From the NCBI GenBank assembly GCA_050288085.1, contig JBNKDD010000039.1:1-29982 (forward strand): a stretch of DNA of 29,982 bases, read 5' to 3'. Below the pieces are notes generated by a model. The model was not told where the DNA came from and ran no database searches. It saw only the letters and a list, made by a program, of their open reading frames with translations. This DNA is from JBNKDD01 sp050288085. Lineage in GTDB: Bacteria > Chloroflexota > Anaerolineae > Aggregatilineales > UBA3940. The position numbers and the translations under genes were made by a program. Of the stretch, positions 23,489 through 29,982 are shown piece after piece (position 1 is the first letter of the stretch; the number at the start of each line of letters is the position of its first letter).

Positions 23489-24319
23489 CTACTCTGAGAG
23501 GCCGAGATTCTCGGCGGCATCAGCACATAATGACCAACCACCGGCATCAAGCCACTCGTTGAGGGTGGGACTCTGGGTTACGCCCCGTTCGGCTTCGTCG
23601 TAGATGCCACTGGCCCAGAATTGATAATCCTGGGTTTCTTGCGGCCATTCTACCGGAGAGGTGGATACCATGGTCGGGCCGCCATTATAAGCTGCAAAAG
23701 CCAGCGACGAGTCGCCGTTGGCGGAGGCGATCTGATCGCCCAGGTAAAGCAGCCCACGTTGGACATTAGTGTCAGGGTCATAGGGGTCTTCGCCCTCTTC
23801 GAAGTGAAGCGGCATAACCTGCATCAATCCCATAGCCCCTACTTCCGACATGGCCCTCGGATTGCCACACGACTCGATCTGCATGATGGTGGCGATCATG
23901 TTGGGCTTGATCCGGTAGGTCACCGACCAGTTCGCAATTGAGTCACTCCAGAATTGGACCTCGGGCCGGAATATCTCGGAGATGGTCAGATCCCAATTGG
24001 GGGGCGGGAGTTCGCTGTTCAGTTCGACGGCTTCTGCGCCTTCGACGATAAATACCGGTTCACCAGGAGGCTCCGGTTCCGGGGTAGCTGCACGAAGATT
24101 GTCCACCCAGGTTGCAGCGGTGCGTACGGCCTGGATGGGAAGAGTTGGTTCAATGACCAGGATCATGATGAGCAATGCCCAGACCGGCAGAAAACGGATC
24201 AGCAGGCCCAATACTGTTGGGGTCTTTTTGTCCTGCTCATCCCGAATCTGGCGGGCTTCTGCTCCAACCCTGATTTCCATTTTAGGTTTGCGGAATTTTT
24301 TAGGTGTTTGACTGCTCAT
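23489..24319 (-). CDS. Membrane-anchored lytic transglycosylase (SLT/GH23)
   Basis: A 276-residue peptidoglycan-cleaving enzyme. A basic cytoplasmic N-terminus (1-34) is followed by one membrane helix (about 36-58), a Pro-rich spacer and a soluble lysozyme-like domain outside. The catalytic Glu149 sits in IMQIESCGNPRA, followed by GAMGLMQVMP (161-170) and AAYNGGP (209-215), the classic SLT motif set. The 23370-23488 spacer after it holds only a weak AT-rich hairpin (23434-23448) besides the ychF promoter. Upstream, trmD ends 75 bases away. It complements the PBP of the neighbouring operon in wall turnover. Confidence 0.92.
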   Translation of the reverse strand: MSSQTPKKFRKPKMEIRVGAEARQIRDEQDKKTPTVLGLLIRFLPVWALLIMILVIEPTLPIQAVRTAATWVDNLRAATPEPEPPGEPVFIVEGAEAVELNSELPPPNWDLTISEIFRPEVQFWSDSIANWSVTYRIKPNMIATIMQIESCGNPRAMSEVGAMGLMQVMPLHFEEGEDPYDPDTNVQRGLLYLGDQIASANGDSSLAFAAYNGGPTMVSTSPVEWPQETQDYQFWASGIYDEAERGVTQSPTLNEWLDAGGWSLCADAAENLGLSE

Positions 24320-24394
24320 AATCCGGTCACAATGAACGATTCGATATACGCTGATTATACATCAGGCGGGGAGGCGAAACGAAACAAACCTGTA

Positions 24395-25144
24395 TCAATC
24401 TGCACCCCGAACGATGGATTCATGGGCCAGCACCAGTAAAAAGGCTTTGTCCTTTTCGGTTAGCTCGGCGGTGAGTAATAGATCGGGACGGCGCTGCCAG
24501 GTTCGGCGCAGTGACTCTTCCCGCCGCCACTTTTCGACGTTAGCGGCGTGGCCGGAGAGGAGAACTTCCGGCACGGGCAGGTCGCGGAAAACGGGCGGGC
24601 GAGTGTAATGGGGGTGCTCTAATAAACCGGTGGCATGGCTGTCTTTGTCGGGGGCGTCGGGATCACCCAGCACGCCGGGGAGCAGCCGGGAGACTGCATC
24701 AACGATCACCATTGCGGCGAGTTCTCCGCCGGTCAGGACGTAGTCGCCAATCGAAATTTCATCGGTAACGACTAAATCACGTACCCGCTCGTCAAGGCCC
24801 TCATAGTGTCCACAGATGATCGCCAGCCGGGGGAGTTGGGATAATTCGGTGGCCATTGCCTGGGTGAATACTCTACCCTGCGGGCTCATCAAAATGACGG
24901 GCGTGGGGTCGCCGGGGGGAATGACCGACTCGACAGACTTTACGACCGGTTCGACCTTCATCACCATCCCGCCGCCCCCACCGTATGGGGTGTCGTCTGC
25001 GGTATTGTGTTTATCGGTTGTGTGGTCGCGGATGTCGTGCAGTGAAATGGATAAGGCTTCCATTTCCTGCGCCCGCTTGAGGATCGATTCGGTGAGCGGC
25101 CCGGCAAACATGGCCGGGTGAAGGGTGAAAATGTCGATATGCAT
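24395..25144 (-). CDS. trmD: tRNA (guanine37-N1)-methyltransferase
   Basis: A 249-residue SPOUT enzyme that methylates G37 of tRNAs to prevent frameshifting during translation. The start MHIDIFTLHP, the loop TPYGGGGGMVMK, GHYEGLDERV and the knot segment ISIGDYVLTGGELAA are all family hallmarks, and length is as usual. In many bacteria trmD lies in an rpsP-rimM-trmD-rplS cluster. Here none of those genes is adjacent: a DinB-like gene lies 43 bases upstream and a transglycosylase follows. It is likely cotranscribed with the DinB-like gene. Confidence 0.95.
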   Translation of the reverse strand: MHIDIFTLHPAMFAGPLTESILKRAQEMEALSISLHDIRDHTTDKHNTADDTPYGGGGGMVMKVEPVVKSVESVIPPGDPTPVILMSPQGRVFTQAMATELSQLPRLAIICGHYEGLDERVRDLVVTDEISIGDYVLTGGELAAMVIVDAVSRLLPGVLGDPDAPDKDSHATGLLEHPHYTRPPVFRDLPVPEVLLSGHAANVEKWRREESLRRTWQRRPDLLLTAELTEKDKAFLLVLAHESIVRGAD

Positions 25145-25187
25145 GGTCGTTCTATCCGGCGCAACCTGCGCCCTGGGGATTATCCTC

Positions 25188-25664
25188 TCAACCTGAGCGG
25201 GTGGACTCGATCAGGTCGAAGCAGTGGGATTCTTCGTGATGGCCCAGCGAAGTTACGAGCGTTTCAAGGTTGCCAATCGCACCCCAGGGAAACACGAATT
25301 TGCGGTCGAGTTTGTCGTCGGGGAATTTGCGCACCAGCGACTTAAACCGGATGTGAGCGGCTTTAAAATCGCCGTAAAGTTGGGCGGTGGGCAGGTCTTG
25401 CCGTTCTGTGACTGCCTGTTGGTGATAGGCGTCCAGACCATCCCAACCGGTGATCTTGTAGGTTTCGCCCTTGAATAATGCTCGCAGACACTCGACGCCT
25501 TCCAGTTCCCAGGCGGTCAGGATGGCGACCAGGTCACGGACGCGGCGGTTTGTACCGGTATCAAATACCCAGTTGGGACTGAGTACATCCAATACGGCGT
25601 TGGTTTTAGCGCGAGTCTCGTCCAGGTATTTAAGTAGTTCGGCTTTATTTTCTTGTGGTGACAT
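25188..25664 (-). CDS. DinB-like / DUF1706-type helical-bundle protein
   Basis: A 158-residue protein that looks like a DinB/ClbS-type four-helix bundle. The segment RRVRDLVAILTAWELEGVECL (spanning about 40-60) matches the family's second helix, and LGHHEESHCFDL near the end supplies a HxxxH metal-binding pair. Where many members have His in 'AHLTAWE', this one has Ile, so a metal ligand may be missing or replaced. The frame could be read up to 25745, but that extension runs across the palindromic repeat at 25684-25707, so I start at ATG 25664. Members have varied functions (thiol transferases, colibactin hydrolase, unknown). Function is not assigned. Confidence 0.8.
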   Translation of the reverse strand: MSPQENKAELLKYLDETRAKTNAVLDVLSPNWVFDTGTNRRVRDLVAILTAWELEGVECLRALFKGETYKITGWDGLDAYHQQAVTERQDLPTAQLYGDFKAAHIRFKSLVRKFPDDKLDRKFVFPWGAIGNLETLVTSLGHHEESHCFDLIESTRSG

Positions 25665-25683
25665 AACGAAAAGGGATATAGCG

Positions 25684-25710
25684 AGGGGCACAGCATGCTG
25701 TGCCCCTACG
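25684..25710. repeat. Interspersed palindrome family A, perfect copy 3
   Basis: Bases 25684-25707 are a perfect 24-base palindrome with half-site AGGGGCACAGCA, followed by ACG. The element occupies the 46-base gap between homoserine dehydrogenase and the DinB-like gene. The copies at 4754 and 11089 share its centre and trailing TAC. Confidence 0.7.
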
Positions 25711-26757
25711 TTAGCTGCGGCCTGTGTGGTGACGCCCACGCGCAATGTTGATCATATCGACCATCAACCCGTAAGCGGTAGTATCTGGCCCTGGGTCGTT
25801 TTCGATCAGGGTTAGTTTCGGGAGAACGTCCGTCTCAAAATCGACAATGCTGGTGGTTCCTCGAATACCCGCCAGGGTGTCATTGATCGGCACACGCTCC
25901 GGGGCGACCTTGACCGTGATCGACCCGTCCGGCTGGCGTTCTGCTTCACAGAGCAGGCGGATGCGCTGACCGTCCTTTTCAGCCTGCTGTACATCGGACA
26001 GCTTCAGGTCGCGGATTCCCTTGGGATTTACGTCCTTTGGTCGCAAGTCTGCTCCCATCAATACGTTTGCCAGGATGACGGTTTTGATAGCCGAATCCCA
26101 TCCGTCAATATCCAAGGTGGGGTCGGTTTCAGCGATGCCGATCTCCTGGGCGGCTTTGAGGGCCGCGTCAAAATCAAGCTGATCGCTTTCCATACGGCTC
26201 AGGATGTAATTGGTGGTGCTGTTAAAGATGCCCCGGATTCGCTTAATCTCGACGGCGGGCAGCCCTTCGCGGCCTACACCGAGCACCGGTGCGCCGTCCA
26301 TTACGCTCGACTCGAAGAAGAAACCCACTCCCTTACGGTCGGCCATGCTGCTCAATTCCCGGTAGCCAAAAGCGACTGGGCCTTTGTTAGCCGTCACAAC
26401 GTGGATACCACGCTCTAATGCACCGAAGACGTAAGCCAACGCTGGCTGCCCATCTTCCGGGTTGGTCGGGGTTGTCTCGAAGATCAGCTCAGCCGGGCAC
26501 CTAGCCAGGAAGGCCAATGGATCATCTAATGGTTCCCCAACGTGGAAGGTTGACAGGTCTTTGCCGTTTTCAACAGCGTCGAGGGCTGCCTGGAGGTCGA
26601 TCCCCTCTGGGTTGAGGGCTTTGCCATGCCGCCCGGTGCAAACCCCAACGACCTTGATTTCCAGGTCGAACTCTTTTTTGAGGGTCTCCTGCTTAACTAA
26701 CAGAAGCCGTGCCAACGCACGGCCTACATTACCGAATCCGAGTAAGGCGATGTCCAT
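25711..26757 (-). CDS. hom: Homoserine dehydrogenase
   Basis: A 348-residue cytoplasmic NAD(P)-dependent enzyme that reduces aspartate semialdehyde to homoserine, the branch point to threonine and methionine. The Rossmann motif GFGNVG is at 7-12, ANKGP at 123-127, GIFNSTTNYIL at 176-186 and the catalytic region DGWDSAIKTVILAN at about 218-231 (Asp221, Lys225). No ACT domain and no fused aspartate kinase are present, so it is the short form without the usual regulatory tail. The frame opens at 26769 (GTG), but GTGAGAG lies 5 bases before the ATG at 26757, which I prefer. It works upstream of the homocysteine methylation step encoded at 6657. Confidence 0.94.
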   Translation of the reverse strand: MDIALLGFGNVGRALARLLLVKQETLKKEFDLEIKVVGVCTGRHGKALNPEGIDLQAALDAVENGKDLSTFHVGEPLDDPLAFLARCPAELIFETTPTNPEDGQPALAYVFGALERGIHVVTANKGPVAFGYRELSSMADRKGVGFFFESSVMDGAPVLGVGREGLPAVEIKRIRGIFNSTTNYILSRMESDQLDFDAALKAAQEIGIAETDPTLDIDGWDSAIKTVILANVLMGADLRPKDVNPKGIRDLKLSDVQQAEKDGQRIRLLCEAERQPDGSITVKVAPERVPINDTLAGIRGTTSIVDFETDVLPKLTLIENDPGPDTTAYGLMVDMINIARGRHHTGRS

Positions 26758-26810
26758 AGTTTCTCTCACTATTTTTTTGTAGTTATCATATCACCGAAAA
26801 GGCAGCCAGT

Positions 26811-27443
26811 TCAGCCCTCAATGGGTTGTTTCCGTGCCGATTTCTCATCATCCTGATGGATCATGATGTTCAGGATTTCCCCAGCGAAACGGCACAACAA
26901 TTGTAACAAAATTTGGTCGGTTTGGTTGAAGGGCTTCCCGTCTTTTTTGTTCAATACTTCAATGACGCCCAATACGCTGTTGCCCCCGATAATCGGAGCG
27001 GCAACGATTGAGCGGGTTTCAAAGCTCAGTTTCTCATCGAGGCGGGAATAGAAACGGTCGTCTGCCCGGGTATTGTTGACAATGGTCGGCTTTCTGTTTT
27101 TTGCCACCCATCCAGCGACCCCTTTCCCGTGAGGGATACGCTGACCAACCAGTTGATCCATGTTGATGCGACCATGTGCCAGTACAAAGACCAGTTCCCC
27201 GGTCTCGTCGTCTGTCACCAACAAAGAACCATCAGAGGCATTGATCACCGACATAGCATTGTAGAGGATTCGATCTAGCAGGGGCATGATTTCAGATTTG
27301 GGGTCGATCTCTTCTACGGCTTCCATCAGACTCTGGATCGAGTCAATGTACTGCCGGAGCGAAACTACTTCCTCACGTAGTTCGCGGTTCTCATCTTGCA
27401 GGCGATTGACCTCTTGTTGAATATAACGGCCATAATCACTCAT
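26811..27443 (-). CDS. GAF domain protein with N-terminal coiled coil
   Basis: A 210-residue soluble protein. Residues about 5-45 form a coiled coil (QQEVNRLQDENRELREEVVSL), likely for dimerisation. Residues about 50-195 are a GAF domain (SLLVTDDETGELVF..., GKGVAGWVAKNRKP, IVAAPIIGGNSVLGVIEVLNK). No kinase, cyclase or DNA-binding part is fused, so it may act as a stand-alone sensor or partner for another protein. GGGGGA lies just before the ATG at 27443. It is the first gene of the minus-strand run and divergent from a glycosyltransferase gene. The ligand is unknown. Confidence 0.88.
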   Translation of the reverse strand: MSDYGRYIQQEVNRLQDENRELREEVVSLRQYIDSIQSLMEAVEEIDPKSEIMPLLDRILYNAMSVINASDGSLLVTDDETGELVFVLAHGRINMDQLVGQRIPHGKGVAGWVAKNRKPTIVNNTRADDRFYSRLDEKLSFETRSIVAAPIIGGNSVLGVIEVLNKKDGKPFNQTDQILLQLLCRFAGEILNIMIHQDDEKSARKQPIEG

Positions 27444-27586
27444 AATTCCCCCAGGATAAAACCAAAATATAATGACTTATTATTGCCAGTCTATCATAAA
27501 GCGAAACGCCGAACAAGCACCCCTATTGTTCATACTCCCTAATTCTTTGTGGCAGCCCGGTACGACATGCGTTACGATTTGCGGCT

Positions 27587-29668
27587 ATGACTGCCCAAAC
27601 TCGCCGGATAGAGTTAACGCTGTTTATCCTGATATTGATTATCGGTGCCGGGCTTCGGTTTGCAGCCTTAGGCAGCGTGCCCCCTGGTCTGACGCACGAT
27701 GAAGCCGATCATGGCCTTGACGCGGCTGGTGTGCTGGAAGGCCGCACCCCGATTTATTTCACCGTTGGTTATGGGCGTGAACCGCTATACGATTATGTGA
27801 CCTCCGTGACGATGCTGATCGTTGGGCGGAATTATCTTGCCAGCCGGATCACTGCTGCGGTGTTCGGGATGGCACTGTTAATATTGGTGTATGGTTGGGT
27901 GCGGCGTGCTACCCAGAATCCCTGGTTGGCGTTGGCAACTATGGCCGGATTGGCTATTAGCTTCTGGGGAGTTTCGACCAGCCGACAGGCGCTTCGTTCG
28001 ATCACGCTGCCGGTAATGTATATGGCGGCTGCCGAGTCGATGTGGCGAGGGATCAAGATCGATGAGAATATTGAGCGGCTTGCCCCTAAACAACGCCCTC
28101 AGGCGGAGATCGAACGGCTTTTCTGGTTTGTGATCGCGGGGATCTTCCTCGGTCTGTCGCTGTACACTTACCTCGCAGCCCGGATCATGTGGGCGGTTTT
28201 CCCGGCTTTCCTCATCTTTCTGTCGGTTACACAGCGGGGCACGATGCGCCGGATATGGCTCGGCCTGCTGATTATGCTGGCGGTGGCTGCCGTGATTGCG
28301 GTTCCGCTCGGTATCTACCTGTATATGCACCCGGCATCAGAAGTACGGATCGGGCAGCTTTCCGGGCCGATTGACTCCCTGTTAGCCGGTAATCCCGCGC
28401 CTTTGCTCACAAATGCCCGCGCCGGGTTGGGGATGATCACCAAGAACGGCGACGACCTGTGGTTATATAACATTCCGGGCAAACCGCTGTTTGGCCCGAT
28501 TATGAGCCTGTTCTTCTACCTGGGTGTGAGCGTTGGGGTGATGACCCTGTTTTACCCATACCGCCCGGCCCGACAGGGAAAACGCACCTTTGACGATGCG
28601 TTCCGCATGTCCAGTGCCAATGCGTTTATGCTGCTGACCCTGGCGGCGGGATTGGTTCCGGCGCTGGTCACGGGGGTGGGAGCGAGCAATACCCGCGTGA
28701 TCGGAATGCAGCCCGCCCTATATTACTTCCCGGCGTTGGGGGTGCTGTGGCTGGCAGACTGGGCGCGGCGAAGAGTCGGTCCCAATGGAATAACGGCAAT
28801 CTGGACAGGCTTTAGCATCCTGCTGCTGGTCAACGTTGGCCTGACGATCCATGATTACTTCGGTGTCTGGGCCAATGCCCGCGACGTGCGGGTGGCCTAT
28901 CACACGACGCTGGCCGAGACGCTGCATTACCTGGACGGACATCCCGACATTGGGCCGGAGGTTGGACTGAGCACGATCACGCCGGGGCGGTTCCACGATC
29001 CGGCGGTGGCCGAGATGATGCTCAAACGGGACGATCTACATCTCCACTGGTTCGATGGGCGGTCATCGCTGATCGTACCGGATGGTAAAGCGGTAACGTA
29101 CTTCTACCCGGCGGTTGCGGTTAGAGAGGCCGCCATCAGCCCATATGACGATGATCTCGACTTTTTGCGGCGGATCGAGATGCGGAGCTATGACTTTAAT
29201 CGCACGGTTGAAGTGTTCGCTTTGCCCGCATTGGAACTCCCTGCTGCACAGGAAAGAGGACAGGCGTTTGCTGTTGGCGAGGATGTAGCGTTCGCGATCA
29301 GCCTGGAGGGATATCTGCCATCAACGCTCAAGCCGGGAGATACTTTGCAAGTCTCCCTGATGATCTGGGTAGAACAACCTACCGATCAGGAAATTGTGCT
29401 GTTTACCCAGATGCTTGACGAGTCCAATCAGGTGGTGGCGCAACAAGATTTGCTTTCTGTCCCGTCGTGGGACTGGGCGGCGGGGGATGTGTTCTGGCAG
29501 TTACACCAGATCACTATCCCGGCGGATCAACCGCCGAGCAGGTTGCGGGTCGCAATTGGGGCTTATACGGTTCCTGACATTGTGCGGCTGCCGCTCTATG
29601 GCCCTGATGATCAGCCCATGCCGGATAATCAATGGTTCGCTCACAGTATCGAGATTCAATCACCATGA
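27587..29668 (+). CDS. Membrane glycosyltransferase, GT39-like
   Basis: A 693-residue integral membrane protein. Helix 1 (about 10-26) is followed by THDEADHGLDA (36-46), the acidic first-loop motif of GT39-like GT-C enzymes, then GREPLYDYVT and SRQALRS in conserved positions. About eleven helices precede a soluble C-terminal part of about 270 residues, ending in a beta-rich domain (about 560-690). It likely transfers a sugar from polyprenyl phosphate outside the membrane. Its stop overlaps the next start (ATGA), so the two are one operon. The start at 27587 has no clear ribosome binding site but is the first in frame. A TATAAT at 27468-27473 lies upstream without a good -35 box. Confidence 0.85.
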   Translation: MTAQTRRIELTLFILILIIGAGLRFAALGSVPPGLTHDEADHGLDAAGVLEGRTPIYFTVGYGREPLYDYVTSVTMLIVGRNYLASRITAAVFGMALLILVYGWVRRATQNPWLALATMAGLAISFWGVSTSRQALRSITLPVMYMAAAESMWRGIKIDENIERLAPKQRPQAEIERLFWFVIAGIFLGLSLYTYLAARIMWAVFPAFLIFLSVTQRGTMRRIWLGLLIMLAVAAVIAVPLGIYLYMHPASEVRIGQLSGPIDSLLAGNPAPLLTNARAGLGMITKNGDDLWLYNIPGKPLFGPIMSLFFYLGVSVGVMTLFYPYRPARQGKRTFDDAFRMSSANAFMLLTLAAGLVPALVTGVGASNTRVIGMQPALYYFPALGVLWLADWARRRVGPNGITAIWTGFSILLLVNVGLTIHDYFGVWANARDVRVAYHTTLAETLHYLDGHPDIGPEVGLSTITPGRFHDPAVAEMMLKRDDLHLHWFDGRSSLIVPDGKAVTYFYPAVAVREAAISPYDDDLDFLRRIEMRSYDFNRTVEVFALPALELPAAQERGQAFAVGEDVAFAISLEGYLPSTLKPGDTLQVSLMIWVEQPTDQEIVLFTQMLDESNQVVAQQDLLSVPSWDWAAGDVFWQLHQITIPADQPPSRLRVAIGAYTVPDIVRLPLYGPDDQPMPDNQWFAHSIEIQSP

Positions 29669-29982
29669 CCTCAAACCAGCTGCCATCACTCTCAAAGCGC
29701 GCTGAAATCGCGCTTGTTTTATGTATTAGCCTGTTAGCATTTACGCTGCGGTCGGTCGGACATTGGTCTGCACCGCTCGGTTGGCGCGAAGATGAGCTGT
29801 CAAATGCGCTGGTGGTTTCGCAGCATGTGCTCGATGGCGAGGTGCGGCTGTATTATGATGATGCCTCCGGGCATGAAGGGCTGTATCACTGGTTGCAAGC
29901 CGGGACGATGGCGATCTTTGGCCCCGGAGTGTGGGGTATCCGCGGGGTATCGATCCTGCTGGGAACGCTCGGCGTGCTGCTG
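29665..29982 (+). CDS. Membrane glycosyltransferase, GT39-like (partial, right edge)
   Basis: The first 106 codons of a GT-C-type protein, open to the window edge. The start ATG at 29665 overlaps the stop of the previous gene as ATGA. It begins MTSNQLPSLSKRAE, with helix 1 at about 14-32, then GWREDELSNA (39-48) carrying the first-loop acid pair, and a patch (DDASGHEGLYHWLQAG) like that of the upstream gene. The two genes are probably distant paralogues working on the same glycan, which is inferred. The rest of the protein lies outside the window. Confidence 0.85.
   Translation, partial: MTSNQLPSLSKRAEIALVLCISLLAFTLRSVGHWSAPLGWREDELSNALVVSQHVLDGEVRLYYDDASGHEGLYHWLQAGTMAIFGPGVWGIRGVSILLGTLGVLL

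Noticed and set aside
25665..25745. N-terminal extension of the DinB-like protein
   Set aside because: It would translate across the palindromic repeat and into the end of the homoserine dehydrogenase gene.
1..29982. tRNA, rRNA, CRISPR array, insertion sequence, phage or defence system
   Set aside because: No spaced direct repeats, transposase, integrase, nuclease or tRNA-like sequence was found on either strand by reading. A computed scan was not possible.

Overview
The window looks like chromosomal DNA of a free-living bacterium, most likely a member of the Chloroflexota (Anaerolineae-like). This is inferred from the gene set and was not tested by search. Supporting features are a fused homocysteine methyltransferase/methylenetetrahydrofolate reductase, several 'glycosyltransferase family 39'-type membrane proteins, a Ser/Thr kinase with a many-helix membrane tail, GC-rich coding DNA and short interspersed palindromes. 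I see no phage, transposon, CRISPR array, rRNA or tRNA. The only probable broken gene is one frameshifted small membrane protein. No stretch above about 300 bases lacks a gene.

Layout. 1-2265 (-): Ser/Thr protein kinase, cut by the left edge. A palindrome-rich divergent spacer follows, then 2434-4747 (+): an alpha/beta hydrolase overlapping a GT-C-type glycosyltransferase. 8516-4803 (-): the fused methionine/folate enzyme, a 65-residue membrane protein and a second GT-C-type protein. 10968-8620 (-): deoC, a membrane-anchored protein, and two tandem copies of a small unrecognised membrane family, the second apparently frameshifted. 11208-11966 (+): a FadR-type GntR regulator, divergent from deoC. 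13510-12148 (-): surE and a lipoprotein. 13745-15112 (+): an exported bactofilin-like repeat protein with a membrane domain. 16549-15323 (-): the primary sigma factor. 23363-16777 (-): a probable operon of ychF, a GNAT acetyltransferase, a membrane-bound 7TM-GAF-HTH regulator and a class A penicillin-binding protein, ending at a strong intrinsic terminator. 27443-23489 (-): a GAF protein, homoserine dehydrogenase, a DinB-like protein, trmD and a lytic transglycosylase. 27587 to the right edge (+): two GT-C-type proteins joined by an ATGA overlap.

How the genes work together. The cell envelope dominates: a peptidoglycan synthase, a lytic transglycosylase, four putative lipid-linked-sugar glycosyltransferases, a bactofilin-like protein and a lipoprotein. 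Methionine-related steps appear twice: homoserine dehydrogenase, and the fused homocysteine methylation/methyl-folate enzyme. Housekeeping functions (sigma factor, TrmD, YchF, SurE, DeoC) lie in between.

The most interesting items are the membrane-tethered 7TM-GAF-HTH protein upstream of the penicillin-binding protein, the tandem membrane family with a likely frameshift, two interspersed palindrome families in gene spacers, and operator-like palindromes in two divergent promoter regions.
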